Numbered from the stretch's first letter, positions 22,858 to 36,032 are shown. The stretch: DNA of 64,000 bases from Cutaneotrichosporon cavernicola (GCF_030864355.1 NC_083394.1:992001-1056000), one strand, 5' to 3'. Translations and numbers: made by a program. The notes: generated by a model from the letters alone, not told the origin.

Positions 22858-23787
22858 GTTGATGTCGCGTCCGTCGCGCGTCGTGAGGTCTTGGGGTTGG
22901 GAGTGAGAGAGGTGGTGAACGGAACGTTGGCCAACTAAGCTTGCTGGGGTGGTGCGGAGTAATGCCCCGCTCACTCTCAGTCCGGTTGTCCTGACTTTTG
23001 GGAAACCGAGTCGAATACGTGCTTGATGTAAATGGCAGTAGCGGGCAACAGCAGCTCTCCGTTGATTGGCTCCAGGGACCACGTACGGTTAGGTGGAGCG
23101 GATGAGTGACTATAGTGCGGGCAAGTCACGTGATTGGAATAGCACGTGGCTGGTTGGGGGATTGCGACGGATCCGACTTTGGCTTCACCCAGTGATTCAG
23201 TAACGACTTTTGGGTAACCGAAGAATGGTATGACAAGCATGAAATTGCCATCAGAGTCTAGGCGGCAACAACACACGAGCTGCTTAATCAGTGTCTATGT
23301 GTGTCATTTGTACAACACGGACCACGCTCGCAGCTCCCCATAAATCGAATAGCGTTTAACTCAAATAAAGTAAAACGAATTGTCTGTGGGAGTCGGTGCC
23401 TCACAGTCAGTCCCGCACCCCAACCTAGCTTACTACCGCCGCGGATGCCGAAGGGGACTGCCGCAACGAAAAGGCGTGTTGTTCCTGTCCTTACGCGCCC
23501 CATTTGCTCACTCCCCACTACCACTACCATTCACTGCCTGGATATCGCGTCACATTCTGTGATCCCTGTGCCTTGAAAATCCGTAATATACAATCCTAAT
23601 GGATATTTCAACAATGCCCAACAAAACCTAATGCACCTCGCATCACTGTCCAGCCCTGCCGGCCCCTTGTTTTGCCCCCTTCATTTCAGCATCCACGCAT
23701 CTCCATACTAACACAACCCCGCAACCCCCCCGCTTTCATCCATCGTCCACTTGCACAAAAACCTGGTAGTCACTTGCACTTGCCCCT
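22858..23787. promoter_or_regulatory. Divergent promoter of ARO1 and IML2-like gene with paired E-boxes
   Basis: About 930 bp separate the divergent starts at 22857 and 23788. Two CACGTG E-boxes lie at 23127-23132 and 23143-23148, 16 bp apart, with an ATTGG (inverted CCAAT) directly after the first. This spacing suggests a site for a bHLH factor, perhaps with a CCAAT-binding partner. No clear Gcn4-type TGASTCA site was seen. The part close to IML2 is A/C rich. Confidence 0.55.
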
Positions 23788-26670
23788 ATGCCCATGCGCA
23801 AGTTCTCACTCTCACGCAAGAGCTCGGCAAACGACGTCCGCGGGCTTAGCGGCAAGGATCGCCCGCCTTCTTCATGGCCGACATCCTCGAGTCCCGCGCC
23901 GAGCGCTAGCGGCGCGTCGACGCCGCCGGCCTTAGACGGGTCGGCGCGGACGCGCAAGCCGTCTATCGCGTGAGTCTAAAGTGATCTGAAGGATGATCAG
24001 ATGGATCAGATGGTGCCCTTGGGAGCTGAGCTGACACCAGCGCCAAGTCGAAGCGCCGCCTGTCGGCTATCTTCAACGCGTCGCCGCAGCGCGACCGCGG
24101 CACATCGGCATCTCCTGCACCAGAAGCTCCGCCTTCTACGAGTGGTACCTCTGTGGCACCGTCCGTACAGTCTGTTAAGGAAGGATCACCGCCTCCGTCG
24201 CTAATCTCGACACCAGCCGAATCGACAACGCTCGCTACCGAGTCGGGAACCGAGCGTAACGCTGACTCTAACGGCTCGACCGAGGTGACTGCCGGCGTGG
24301 CGGTGCTCAACGTCAACGGCACGCATCCGCTCTCGCAATCGATTGTACCGACTACACCGGAGCGGCTGGTTGTGCCTGTTGTGGCCCCAGCAGTCTCGAC
24401 GCCCGGTGTGTCGGGCGCGTCGACTCCCACGCGCATCCAGAGCCTGTACTCCCAGTGGGGCCTTGACGACTCGGAAAGCGACGACGACGAGGCGGGATAC
24501 GCGACACCGTCCGAGGGACTGTCAGACCTCGAAGAGGAGCCCGAAGAGGAGGACGACGTGAAGACTCCTGCTGGGAGCGAGCTGCCCAACGGCCACGGGG
24601 CGGCGGTAGCATCCACCACGGCGATGAGCGTCGAGGCCCCCGCCGGTACCGCCGCAAGCATTGGCGGAGCCGCACCTATCGACCCAGCAAGTGACTCGGG
24701 TCCGAAAGTGACGCGCTCGGCTGCTGGCGCGGCCAAGGTCGTCAACCGCGAGTACAAGCGCGGCAACCCGAGTGACATTGACCAGGCGGCCGCGCTTGCG
24801 CCCGACCTTGACATCTGCCGCGAGGTGCTCCGCCTCTTCCTCACGAGCAAGATGAAGGAGTCGGAAGACATGCTCGTCGCGGCCGACCCCGAGAACAAGC
24901 ACATGTACCTCCAGAGCGGGCACAGTGTGATCCAGGCGCTCAAGGGCCTTATGACGTTTGGGAGCGACGACTTGATCAGCGCACTGGAGATCGCCAAGGC
25001 CACCACGTTGACGGCGACAGCTCTCCGCCGCCCAACCGAGGGTGTGTTCAGCAAGCTGCGACCCGGCGCGAGCTTGCAGCGTATTCGCCACATGAGCCCA
25101 CTCGAGCGTCACGCTGAGCTCGTGTACGCCGAGACCCTGCTCGTCAAGGCCATCATCGCTATTGTTGGTGGCGGCGACTGGATGGGTCTCATCCGCGAGG
25201 CGTTCAACATGCGTACCGCCCACGGCATCTACCGGTCGCTCCAGATCTTCTTGGAGGTGTCGGACAAGGATGGCTTTGACGAGGATGTTGACATGGACTT
25301 CCGCTCCGGCGTGCTTTTGGGCACGGGCACCAGCTCGCTCATGCTCTCCCTCCTGCCGGCCAAGGTGCTCAAGGTCGCCGAAGTGTTTGGGTACGCGGGC
25401 GATCGGACGATTGCGCTCAAGACGCTCATGAGCGCCGGCGGGTGGAGCGACGGCTCGGATGTCCCGGCGTATAACGAGGACAATGAGGGTGTCCGCCGCC
25501 CGATCTGCGATATGATCCTCCTCACATTCCACCTCGTCATCTCGGTACTCATCCCCGTGTCAGGCGTCGACATTCCCGCCGCTAGAAAGATTCTCGCGTA
25601 CAACATGCGCCGATACCCGGACGGTATCTTCTTCCTGTACTTCCAGGCGCGGCTTCACACGAACGAGTGTGAGCCTGAGCTCGCCAACGCGTCGCTGCAG
25701 AAGGCGCTTGACCTCGACCTCGAGTATGTGCAGCTCCAGCACATGTGTCTCTGGGACTATGGGTGCAACTACTTTCAGATGGCGGACTGGAACGGCGCGC
25801 GGCAATGCTTCGACATCTTGCGCCGCGAGAGCAACTGGTCTCGCGCAGTATACACTTACGCAACGGCCGTCAACATCATTGAGCTTGTTGCTGCTGGCGC
25901 CAAGGTTCCCGAGGCGACGGAGGCTGAGGCCGTCGCCCTCATCGAGAGCCTGCCAAAGCTCTCGAAGAAGATTGCCGGCAAGTCGCTCCCGATAGAAAAG
26001 CTGGTGAACCGCAAGGGCCGCAAGTACGTTGCGCAGGGCAACATGCTCTTCTTGCCAGCCATGGAGCTGGCGTACGTCTTTGGCTGCTTGGGACACACAC
26101 CAAGGCGTATGCTGGTGTCAAAGTGGCTCCCTCACCTCAACGCAGAGATTGCGCGCCTTGAGGCCTCCACGCCAGAGGAGTGGGGCAATGGCCAGCAGTA
26201 CTGGGACGGTAAGTCATTTTCAAGCTGTGCTGACCCCAGACTACGCGCTTGGCCACTTTCTGCGTGGCTGTGTCCAGTTCACAGCGGCCTACCAGCCTCC
26301 AGAAGCGACGGCCTCGGCACTCGCTCCCCAGGCCGGGGACCCCGGTACAGCAGCCCTCGACTCTGGCGCCGAGGCAGACTTCCAGGCTGTTGTGGACGTC
26401 GCGCCAAAGATCAGGCTCGACCACCACATCCTGTTCCACAACCATTACGAGTTTGGACGGTTGTACTCGCGGCGCGGAGACGCCCCGAACGCTCAGTTCC
26501 ACTTTGACGTTGTCATGCACAACAAGCTTCCTGCCGGCAACTCGCACATCGGCAAGGGCAAGTACTCTCTCGAGGGTGCGCTGCAGATCAAGACGCATGC
26601 GGCGATGAGCGCACTTCACGAGGATCAGACTAAGCAGCGGGGCGGCTTTGCGCCAAAGGAGCAGGAGTAA
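23788..26670 (+). CDS. IML2: IML2/TTC39-family protein (outer mitochondrial membrane, inclusion clearance)
   Basis: Exons 23788-23969, 24041-26208 and 26240-26670 encode 926 aa. The first ~300 residues are low-complexity, Ser/Pro/Ala rich and acidic. The rest is the conserved IML2/TTC39 helical domain: CREVLRLFLTSKMKESEDML, HSVIQALKGLMTFGSDD, ERHAELVYAETLLVKAI, LLGTGTSSLMLSLLPAKVLKV, FGYAGDR..AL, YPDGIFFLYFQARL, and a C-terminal TPR-like HHILFHNHYEFGRLY. Yeast Iml2 is needed for lipid-droplet-dependent clearance of inclusion bodies; animal TTC39 proteins relate to lipid metabolism. The long N-terminal extension is larger than in yeast. The start ATG at 23788 leads into basic MPMRKFSLSRKSS. 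Splice junctions keep frame throughout. Confidence 0.88.
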
Positions 26671-27641
26671 TAGCCCCGCGAGTAACCTGACGGGGTGAGG
26701 TAGTGATGGGGAGACACAAATGGGCCCCACAACCTGCCTGGCATGGGCGTCGTTGAAAGGCTTACGAGCGAGCCGGCTCTCTCGCAAGAGATATTATATT
26801 GGATGTCGGCCATAGATGTTTGTGCCAGTTTAGCGTTCTATCATAGATGTCATTGTCTTGTTGCCAGCTTGCCGATTGGTCCGGGGAAACAATTAAACCA
26901 TGAGTGATCGGAACTAATGAGGAGTATTCGAAAGAGGCTAATGACTGAATCGAAAAGAGTGACTACCCGCCCGGACTTTCCTGGTTTCCAGGGTTGGAGT
27001 TTGGGGTACGGGGCAAGCTGCAGAACCGAGGCAGATTGATGCCAAGGTCACTCAGTGGTCACTGCTCTTGCGATACGTGGTGTGGTATTGTAGTGTGACC
27101 GTCTCCCTCGACATGACATGATCAATGTCGTACTAGGACGCCAGTATGCCAGATAAAGCACAGTAGTTGGGGTTGTCACGCAAACAAGTAGAACCGGGGG
27201 AAGGTGACTCCCCCAAGGCGACTCCCCGCACGCACACTCTCCATCCACCCTGAGACTTTATTCTCAACCCATCCTAAATCTCAATCACTCCTCTCGGCAT
27301 CTCGACCTTCTCTCCTCTCAAGCTCTCAAGCTCTCAAGCTGCTGCACCAAACGTGTTTCATTTCTCTAGCCTCACCCAAAGACAACTAGTCAACCAGTGG
27401 CTAGAGACTGGACAGGGCGGTTCAATGGAGAAGAGAACGGACATGTTCCGGCGCCAAAGTTGAGTGCACTACAGCCGAGGTGTCGAGTAGTGTAGTTGTA
27501 CTTTCGATCACATTGACTCCTAGTCTTTTGATCCTTGGATCCTGTGGCGCTCACCTTTCCCTTCCCCCATTGCTTTGAATCTCGGGTCTCTCATCTTGTC
27601 GTTTTCTCTTCCCTCCATCTCTAACAACCATCTCATCAATC
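26671..27641. other. Intergenic region upstream of a Pro/Ser-rich orphan gene
   Basis: About 970 bp between IML2 and the orphan gene at 27642, both on the plus strand. It contains a CTCTCAAG direct repeat around 27316-27340 and pyrimidine-rich sequence just before the ATG, typical of fungal promoters. No tRNA, other RNA gene or further ORF was recognised. Confidence 0.5.
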
Positions 27642-28217
27642 ATGTCAACCCGTCCCCCCCGACCACTATACACGACCCCAGCCGCCCCTCCACCCTCCGT
27701 CCCCCTCTCTCTAGCACTCGACTCCATCCCTCACCCCTCCGAACCACTCCTTAAGAAACGCAACCGCTCTTCACTCCCCTTATCCGATGCTGAGAGGTTG
27801 AAGAATGTGTATCGCGCCGACCCGTCTCGTCCCCTCTTTGCAGCAAGCATGACAAATCTCCCTCGTTTCTCCCATTCTTCTCATCGCGAAAGTACCCCCA
27901 ACTCACCCCACCTTCAACCGCCTTCTCCGTCCCCACAGAGCCCGAGTCGGAGTGGAAGCGGCGACTCTTCGACCGGCGTGGCTGAGAACCCGAGCTGTTA
28001 CGAACCACGTAGTTATGAGACACCAAGATACGAACCTCTCCGGGCTAGTAGTGCCGCACACGCGAGGGTGCAGCGCAAACTACAGCGGTCGGCACAGAAT
28101 GCCGCCCAGTCGACACTTAGTCTTAGCGTGGTTCCAGAGTATGAGGAGGAGAGGAATCATCGCGTCTTTGCCGAGACTCGTGTCGGACGGTGGATGCGCA
28201 AGCTCGTTCGGAGGTAA
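27642..28217 (+). CDS. Pro/Ser-rich orphan protein with basic C-terminus
   Basis: A single-exon frame of 191 aa with a good start context (CAATCATG) after a pyrimidine-rich leader. The N-terminal two thirds are Pro/Ser rich and probably disordered (PPRPLYTTPAAPPPS, PPSPSPQSPSRSGS). The C-terminus has a helical, more complex part: SSAAHARVQRKLQRSAQ, then a short acidic patch and a basic end (VGRWMRKLVRR). No signal peptide, membrane segment or known domain. Several SP/TP sites suggest phosphorylation, which is inference. The basic amphipathic end could bind membrane or nucleic acid. Confidence 0.5.
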   Translation: MSTRPPRPLYTTPAAPPPSVPLSLALDSIPHPSEPLLKKRNRSSLPLSDAERLKNVYRADPSRPLFAASMTNLPRFSHSSHRESTPNSPHLQPPSPSPQSPSRSGSGDSSTGVAENPSCYEPRSYETPRYEPLRASSAAHARVQRKLQRSAQNAAQSTLSLSVVPEYEEERNHRVFAETRVGRWMRKLVRR

Positions 28218-28606
28218 GCAGCGATGGAAGCTTGGATAGAAGCACGACTGCTCCAAGAGTGCCTGGCTGACAGGAACAGTAAGGCCTAAGAAGTCGATAG
28301 CGTGATGGCGTCTCCGCATTCCATTCCAACCCAGTGCCTGCACTACCCCCGTCTTGACCGACTTGACCGACGTATCGTATACCAACGCGCAAACGACGAC
28401 GCTGTTACCCCACCCTACAACCACCCCCCACCCCAACGCCCCTCATATCCGACTACAAAATGTGACCCATGGCCCATTGTAGCGAGTCACACCTTTAGCC
28501 TCCAGTCTCCAGCCTCCAGCCTCCAGCCTCACGACAAGCATGTAGATGTACGAACCAAACGAGTGATTACGAGCCCCACATGTACAGCATAAACTTTACA
28601 TGGTCA
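28218..28606. other. Convergent intergenic region
   Basis: This lies between the orphan gene and the ATG3 3' end. It has a short CTCCAGC tandem run near 28500-28525. Nothing else was recognised. Confidence 0.6.
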
Positions 28607-30168
28607 TTAGAAGGACGTGGCGGTTGTACTGTCCACCTCGATGGTCGGGACAATGCTAGCAATAAACTTGAGGAACTTGCGTCAGCTGTGTTCTAGGGAA
28701 TTGCTCACAATGACAAGGTAAAAGTCAACCTGGACCCCGCTTGGCTCGTCCTCCTCCTTGGCGTCGGGCTTGGGCGGCTTGTCCCCGCCAGTGACCTTGC
28801 GCATGACGCCACCCAGCCAGCGCTTCTTGCCTGGCGGCGAGCCGCTGCTGCCCTCGGATACGTCTTGCTGCTCCATGCGGTCGATAAACTTCTTCATCAC
28901 GCTCGCGTGTTTGCAGGGGTGCACGGACGCGAGCTGCGTGCCTGTGTGCGGGAAAGCCTCCATCGTCATCGTCTTGAACGCGTGCTCGCTTGGAACATCC
29001 TGGAAAATCTCCTTGGCCGTGAGCGGCTCCTTGTTCTCGTTGTAGCCGAACAGCCAGAACCGCGGCGTCTGGTAATGCTTGTCGTACGAGATGTAGCAGT
29101 CGTACGTGCGTACCTGCAGGAGGTTGGACGACGAGTCGCTACCATCAGCTTACCGGCCACAGATCGAGAGATTGTAGATTGCTGCGGGACACGCCACTCA
29201 CTTGGCAGGCCGCACAACTGCGTCGTCCTCTTCCTCCTCAAGCCCCTCGTCGTCCATGTCTGGGATGTCGTCCATGTCTGGAATCGGGTCGTCCTCGCCA
29301 AGGTTCAGGCCAGCTGTCTGCGCGTTCAACCCTGGCGAGTCGGGGATCTCGGCAACCTCCTGGCTCTGTGTTGCTGCTGTCAGCTATTGAAAACGACTCG
29401 ACTTACATCTGCCCATGTGAGTCGCGACCCACTCGCCGTCCGGCTCGGCTTCGTCCGCCTCCTCCAGGAAGCTCAGGAGCTTCTCGGCGTCCTCGTCATT
29501 GTCCGTGTAGTTGAGCGCGTTGGCGCGGCGGAGACATGGCACTGTAAGTTAACCTTGCGCGAGTGAGCAGCGCGTGAAGCGCAGCGAGGGCACAGGTGGG
29601 CGGGATGGGGAATGAGCTAGACCGTCCTCGACGACTGAGAGGCTGCTGCTCCCCCACCTCCCCCACGGCCACCAAGCGATGGGCGTTGGGCCCGTGCGGA
29701 CGTGTCACGCTCCTCACTGCCACGACCACGACGCTGACACCTGCCACGACGATCCCACGACGACAGGCAACACCCACCATTGCGCGTGATCAGATACTGC
29801 TTGTCCGGTGGAAGAAAGTCGCGCGCGCGAGACGCGTCCCCGCTCTCCCTGTCGTGAGCTCTCCCCGCTATTCCCGGACGTACCACTGCCACACGGGGAA
29901 CTTGAACGTTAGGAAGTCGCCGGCCGCGACAAACTCCTCTGCTATCAGCGAGTGGATGTGGGACCGAGAGAGAGGAGAGTTAAGCAACGTACCAGGGGTG
30001 ATGCGGCCGTGCTCCTTGAACTTGCTCTCGCGGAGGACCTGTGGTCAGATGGGCAGATGGTTGCTACGCACTGGGGAGAGGTAGTCTCGAACAGCCCAGT
30101 ACTGACTCTGGTGTTAGGTTTTGTACTGATTGATGAGTTACCTGTAAAGCCAGGAGGGACGAGTTCAT
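28607..30168 (-). CDS. ATG3: Autophagy E2-like conjugating enzyme Atg3
   Basis: Nine exons (30168-30142, 30101-30072, 30038-29993, 29938-29884, 29848-29778, 29541-29407, 29373-29202, 29138-28709, 28675-28607) give 344 aa. Atg3 transfers Atg8 to phosphatidylethanolamine in the cytosol. Spliced motifs match: N-terminal amphipathic region with [50 protein letters not shown], acidic flexible region (Atg7/Atg8-interacting), [20 protein letters not shown], the active-site HPC (Cys in [12 protein letters not shown]) and C-terminal [18 protein letters not shown]. The final exon encodes this conserved tail. The 236-nt fifth intron is much longer than the others. The exon set was fixed by frame plus family motifs. 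Confidence 0.95.
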
Positions 30169-30810
30169 GGTTGACTTGGTGGTGTTGATGGTGTTGGTGG
30201 CGTTTGAATCAGTCGACTGGTTGCTGGTTGACCATCGCTAACCGATCGAGTAACGCGTCAGACTGACGCTTGGACCACGCGAGTACCGCGTGGAGCCCTT
30301 TTCAAACTTCCTGACGTCAGGGGTTCAGGGAATACAAAAGGGATTATGAGCTCATTAATAACGATACATTGACCAAACGTTTGGATAAAATGCAAATAAA
30401 CAATGAAAACAATATTACATGGCTCTCACGCGGCTGCTTTCAATGTAAACAAGTCAAACAAGTCAACGCCCCGTGGCGGCCGACCTTTGGTTTGACTCTT
30501 CTTGCCCTTTCTTGCCCCCTCCCCCCCCTCATCCTCATCATTCACAACATCACTCTCCTCATCCGACGCGACACCATCACACTCACAGCTCCAACAAGCC
30601 GCGGCTGTCATTAGACACAGGAACAAGCCAGTACCTTCTTCGCCCACAACAACAACCCCTCTGGACTCGGCATCTCGCAACGGCCACTGCTCGGATTCGT
30701 ACCAAACACCACATCACTCCCGCCCAACATCATCTTGGACAACCTAGAACTCGCCAACAACAACAACAACAATCGCCCACCAACCATCTACTTCACTCTC
30801 AAGCCACACC
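30169..30810. promoter_or_regulatory. Divergent promoter of ATG3 and BUD4-like gene
   Basis: About 640 bp between divergent start codons. The ATG3-proximal half is mixed. The BUD4-proximal half is strongly C/A rich with a CAACAACAA run just before the ATG at 30811. No TATA box was recognised. Confidence 0.5.
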
Positions 30811-33800
30811 ATGGCGTCTCCAGAGGTGCCAAGAGTGACTTCCCCGTCATCGAATCGCATAAAGCTACACGACAATAGCGCCGTCGCCGCCCGGAGGCAA
30901 GTTCTGAACTCGAGCACCAAGGGCTGGTCACCGCTCACGATCAACAAACGTCCCGGCTCCAATTCCGGCAGCCCTTTAATCCCACAGGGGACGGGCGAGT
31001 CGACGTCGTCTGCCCAAGGCGGCGGGACACGGCGCACCTCCGGCTCGTTCCGGCACATGGCGACAAACAGCCTCGTCGCCAACTCACCATTCAAGAACCT
31101 CACCACCCGTGAGGGTCAGCTGTCGAACGGCATCGATGTGTCCCCCAGCCGTGTGATCCACGAGCGGCGCACGCCCAACCGCGCCTTAGGACAGGCCCCA
31201 ACTACCGCCCAGGGGAGCGGCGCCACCCCTCGCAATGTCATCGGGCTCGGCATCAGTGCCAAGCGGCCCGCCGTGAATGGTACCCGCCGCGTCTCGAGCG
31301 AACGGAAGACGTCTGGCGAACGCAAGGTCTCGGCCCGGAGGACAAGTGCCGAGCGCAGAGTCTCCGGCAGCAAAGAGAACGAGAGCCCGCCATCCATGCC
31401 CAAGAAGAAGAAGAAGCTCCCACGGCAGAGTATGGCGTACAAAGCACTCGTCGAGAACGAGTATGTCACGCATTCGCCGTTCGTCGAGCGACGGAGCAAC
31501 TCGGGGTCCTCACAACAGGAGGAGCTACAAGAGGTGATGGCCTCGCCCCCGCAGCGTCGCCGAGTTTCGAGTGGCGCTCGCCGCGCATCCCCTAGCAAGA
31601 ACTTAGCTGCCGGTCGCACGTCCATGTCCCCTTCATCGTCGCCCAGTCTCTCTCAAAATGCCGTCGTTCTTCCATCACCACTACCCGACGACCGGGCAGC
31701 GCACAGCACCCCCACCTCGTCGGCCACGCCGAGCCGCACACCGACCAAGTCGTCTCTCGCGTCCGCGTCCAAGCGTCTCCTTGGTCCTCGCCAATACGGC
31801 CAGGAGTCTCCAACTCGTAAGACCGTCACGTTCCAGCACGTGCCCGAGGTCAAGGAGTATGATGTGCCGAGCGCCGACACGTCTCTCAACGACTCGTACG
31901 TCTACGAGCATGACCAGGACGACGACTGGACCGATGAGGCCGAGCACGAGGACGACTGGATGCGCACCGTCGTCAACAACGATAATTCGCTCGACGAGGA
32001 GAACATCGGTGACGAGTCGGCCACGGCCGACTTTATGGACGAGATCTTTGGCGACAACACAGCTGACGATGTGATGGACGGCGAGACGCCCGTGTTCGCG
32101 GACCATGACAGGTTCGAAATCCCCATGGAGCAGTCGTTCGACCAGCAAGACGCCGGCACTCCCCTCTTCGAGTACCATGACCTCTCGATTGACGATGTGC
32201 CGCCCTCGCCGAAGCACCTGCACACCTTCACGCCACACCTCAACCCGGGCAAGCAGCCAGACCTCCCGCACAACGAGGACCACACCATGCTGCTCAACGC
32301 CGATGCACACCAGCCGGCCACGGGGGCGCGTCACGAGGACTCGCCCGGTCCGCATGCACACCAGGAGGGCCCGCTGTTCGACCCCTTCCTCACAATCCAG
32401 ACCGCGACCGAGGTCATGATTGAGACGACGGAGCGCGCTGAGGACGGCGTGCCACTCGGCCGCACCTCGCACCACGAGCGAATGCAGGCGCGTCGCGTCC
32501 TCGCGACACAGTCGTTAGGCCTAGGTTACCCTGGTACCCTCCCCAAGGCTGGGTCACCTCTGCGGCTGCGCCCAGACTCAGACTCGGATGACTCGCCCAA
32601 CATCCCCTTCAAAGCACTGCCGACTGAGCGTGAGACTGAAGGCGACGACGTCTTTGGCGCTGTCATTGCGAGCCCTGCTGTCAAGGCGGAACCGGCCCGT
32701 AAAGTCTCCAGCACCCCGCGGCAGCGCCGCATCTCCAACCGCCAGATCTCCGACGTACCCGAGCTTCAGGGCACCAGTCGCCGCATGGCCCAGTTTAAGG
32801 CGACCAAGAGCACGCCGAATAATAAGGAGTCTGAGACGCCTAAGCGCGGACTGCCTCGTCCCCCGGCTCCGGCTCCGGCTTTCATCGACGTCCCAAGCCC
32901 GGTGCATTACAAGGACCATGATCCCGAGTCGGAGAGCGAGGACGAGGCGGAGGTCTCCTCTGCCGACGAAGTGAGAAACGCCGCCTCGGCGTACCTTGAT
33001 CTCGACTACGCGCTGCCGAGCGTCAGCTCGTCTCCACTCATGATAGAGGTCTCGGACGTTGAGGAGGCACCGCGGCCCCGCGTGTCCGACATTGCGCCGC
33101 AGTTACCCCTCCCAGTGTCGTCCTACGCTCCCCAGCTCGAGTCGCCCTCATTCGAGGAGACTCAGTTAGAGATTGACGTAGACTCGAGCAGCCCAGGTGA
33201 AGACATGGACGAACCGCTTACCCCGCCTCGCCGCCCACGCGACGAGCGTGAAGAGCGCGAAGAGAGCCCCCGCATTCCGTCATTCGACTTGGGCGACTTA
33301 TCCATCGACATGCCTGAGTCCGAGCTCTCAATCGAGAGCGACGCAACTCTTGAGGCGCCCAAGCTCACGACGTTTGTCACATCGCCGTCGCCGTCTCCGG
33401 CGCCACACACCCCGACGGGCACGACCTTCTCGACCGGCTATACCAACAGCCCAGGCTTTAGCCCTTCGGCACTGACGAACACCAACGCATCTGCTTCTCC
33501 ATGGACGGGCCGTGACTCGCCAGCCCTTGACACGCCACCGCGAGTGACCGCCCCTCTGTTTACCCAGTCGCGCCGTGCTGCTTCCCCCATCGCAACGCCC
33601 CCCCGCACCCCCGGTTCGCCAGCGACGCCGTCGCGCACCGGAGCCTCCTCGCCACACTCCTCGCCATATCGGCACTCTATCAGCGGCCCGCTCACGCCAT
33701 CCCGCGTGACGTCGCCCTTGGCTTCGCCGCCAGTCAACGCACCACGTGCGATGGAGTTTGGACCTGCGCCAACCCGGGACGCCGCCGAGGCCAGCACCAA

Positions 33801-36032
33801 CACGCTCGTGCGGCAGCGTATTTCGCGAGAGGCCATCCGTAAGAACGTTGACAAGCGCATGGCTGCTGCGGCTGAGCTCACGAGCCCGCGCCCGGGATCT
33901 GGGTCTTGGTCTCCTGATTCACCGACTTCCAAGGGCTTCCCGTCTTCTATCGCCCGGACCCCGGCAAGCCCTGTTGCGTCTCCATCGAGAATCTCATTCG
34001 CTCCGCCCACGCCTGCGTACGCGCGGCACAGGCGTGGCGGGTCGACCTCGTCACTTGACAGCGAAGCTTCTAGGCCGTCATTGAGACCAGTGTCGGCGCC
34101 TCCCGGACAGCTATTGAGCGCTCGTTCACCAAGTGCGCTTTCGCGGCTTCAGAACGCCGAAGACGACAGCCCACGCTCGGCGCTCGAACGTATCGCAGCG
34201 TCGTTTGGCGGGGACTCGGACTCTGACTCGGACCACGAGTCGTCAGTCTCGCAGGTCAGAGTCTCCACCGTGCGCACGTACGACTCGCCCAGTAAGATGG
34301 CACGGCCCGTCAGTATTCTCAGCAAGCCCGAGCCTTCATACCCACCTCCAGCGCCAAGCTCTGGCTCCATTGTCAACACGGCCATCTCGACTGCCAAGCC
34401 CCGCAAGGCAAGAAGACGAAGTGCCAGCCTAGGAGAGATCGAGGCCTCGCCTGCCCCAGCACGAGAGCGCCACCCGACGCGGACAAAGAAGACGCCGCGC
34501 GTGTCACTCGGTCTTGGGCACAGCGCGTTCGTGATGGAATCGGTGCGACAGGAGCTCGACCAAATAGGTTCGCAGAGATCGTACCGCGTGCGTGAGAACC
34601 ACCGCGTTGTGCGGGCGACGTATACGGACGGATTACGACCACAGGAGGGTGACCTCGAGGACGGTAGCCAGAGAGTGTGGCGTCCAGCGACTCAGCCTGA
34701 CCCGGAACTGAGAGCATTCAAGGAACGAACCACGAGCGCGACATCCGAGGCCACCGTTGAGGAGGAGGCCAAGACGCTCGTCTTCGTCAAGGTGTTAGGT
34801 ATCGAGGCGCTCAACATGCCCCTGCCCAACGAAACGACCTTTTTCACCATCCGCGTGTCCAATGGCGTCGACACAATACTTACGCCGTACGTGCAGCTCG
34901 AGAACGGCGCGGTCATCCACAGGGAATACTGCCTGACCGAGCTCGAGAACTCGGAGTTCAGCCTGTCGATGGAGGTGCGGAAGGACGTCCACGTCGTCGC
35001 CCTCGAGCGCGCGCTCAAGGCCCCTGTCATCGAGCCCGCACGGCTCGCGCCTCCACCGCCACCGCAGCCGGCGCGCGCCGAGTCACCTGTCTCGAGCATG
35101 GCCTCTCGTAGCGGTTTCCGCGCCTTCTTCTCTTCTCCCCGAAAGGCCAAGCACCAGCGATCGCAGTCGAGCCTCCCCTCGCTTCCCACCCAAAAGCCCG
35201 TGCAAAAGCCTGCGCCTCAGCCTGCTGCGCCACCAAGGCCTCGCCCCGAAACGCTGGCCAACTACCTGGGCGGTGAGGGCAACAAGGTTCTCGGTAAGAC
35301 GCATATTGCGATCGAGCCCATCGCCAGCCAGTGCGAGGGCAAGGTCCTCGAAATCCGCTACCCCATGTTCGGGATGTATAAGAACCAGCCGTCTCCCGAC
35401 GGGCCCGTACGGAAACAAGTGGCCAAGATCACAGTGCAGATCCTCCGCATCCCAGCGCTGCATGGGTTGGCCATCTCGGAGCTCCCAGGCTCGATTGACG
35501 AGACGCTCAAGGGCCTACGCAACCACCTGTGGCACCAGCACATTTACCACGAGAGCACGCTTACGCAGCTTGGTGGTGACTGTCGTACTCCCCGGCGCCG
35601 GGTGCTACGTTTGGTTGGAGGGAACTTGTACGGTATCAACGAGGTCACGAGGAAGGAGGTGGCGAGCATCGACCTGACCCAGGCGATCGATGTCGTCGAC
35701 TTGAACGCAAGTACACGAGACGACTACGACCCGTATAGTACGAGGCCGCGGTCGTTTGAGATCCGGTTCAAGGACGGCGAGAGGATCTCCTTCTCGGCCG
35801 ACAAGGACCAGGACAAGCTGATTTGGTGAGACTTTTTTCCTTTCACGATGCTAACCCCAGGATGGACGCTCTGCGCGACCTCGTCGGCCGCGTGCCACCC
35901 AACCCACTCTGGGCCCGCGTGTACCGCCAGTACGAGCAGGAGCAGCTTCGGCAACGACTCAAGTTGGGCGGGCCCAGAATGAGCGGGCCCAGAAAGAGCA
36001 GCGGGCACACCCGCGCGGTCAGCGGCGCATAG
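30811..36032 (+). CDS. BUD4: BUD4/anillin-like septin-organising protein with C-terminal PH domain
   Basis: Exons 30811-35825 and 35861-36032 encode 1728 aa. The first ~1300 residues are low complexity, Ser/Pro rich with many SP/TP sites, basic near the start and acidic from about 350 to 600. From about residue 1320 an anillin-homology region appears (LVFVKVLGIEALNMPLP, FTIRVSNGVDTILTPYVQLE). A PH domain follows at about 1590-1700 (RVLRLVGGNLYGINEVTRK, FEIRFKDGERISFSADK), whose final helix, WMDALRDLVGR, is created by splicing out a 35-nt intron. Bud4/Mid1/Mid2-type proteins scaffold septins and the actomyosin ring at the bud neck or septum. Many SP/TP motifs suggest CDK control (inference). 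The size is above the yeast homologue owing to the disordered region. Confidence 0.87.
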
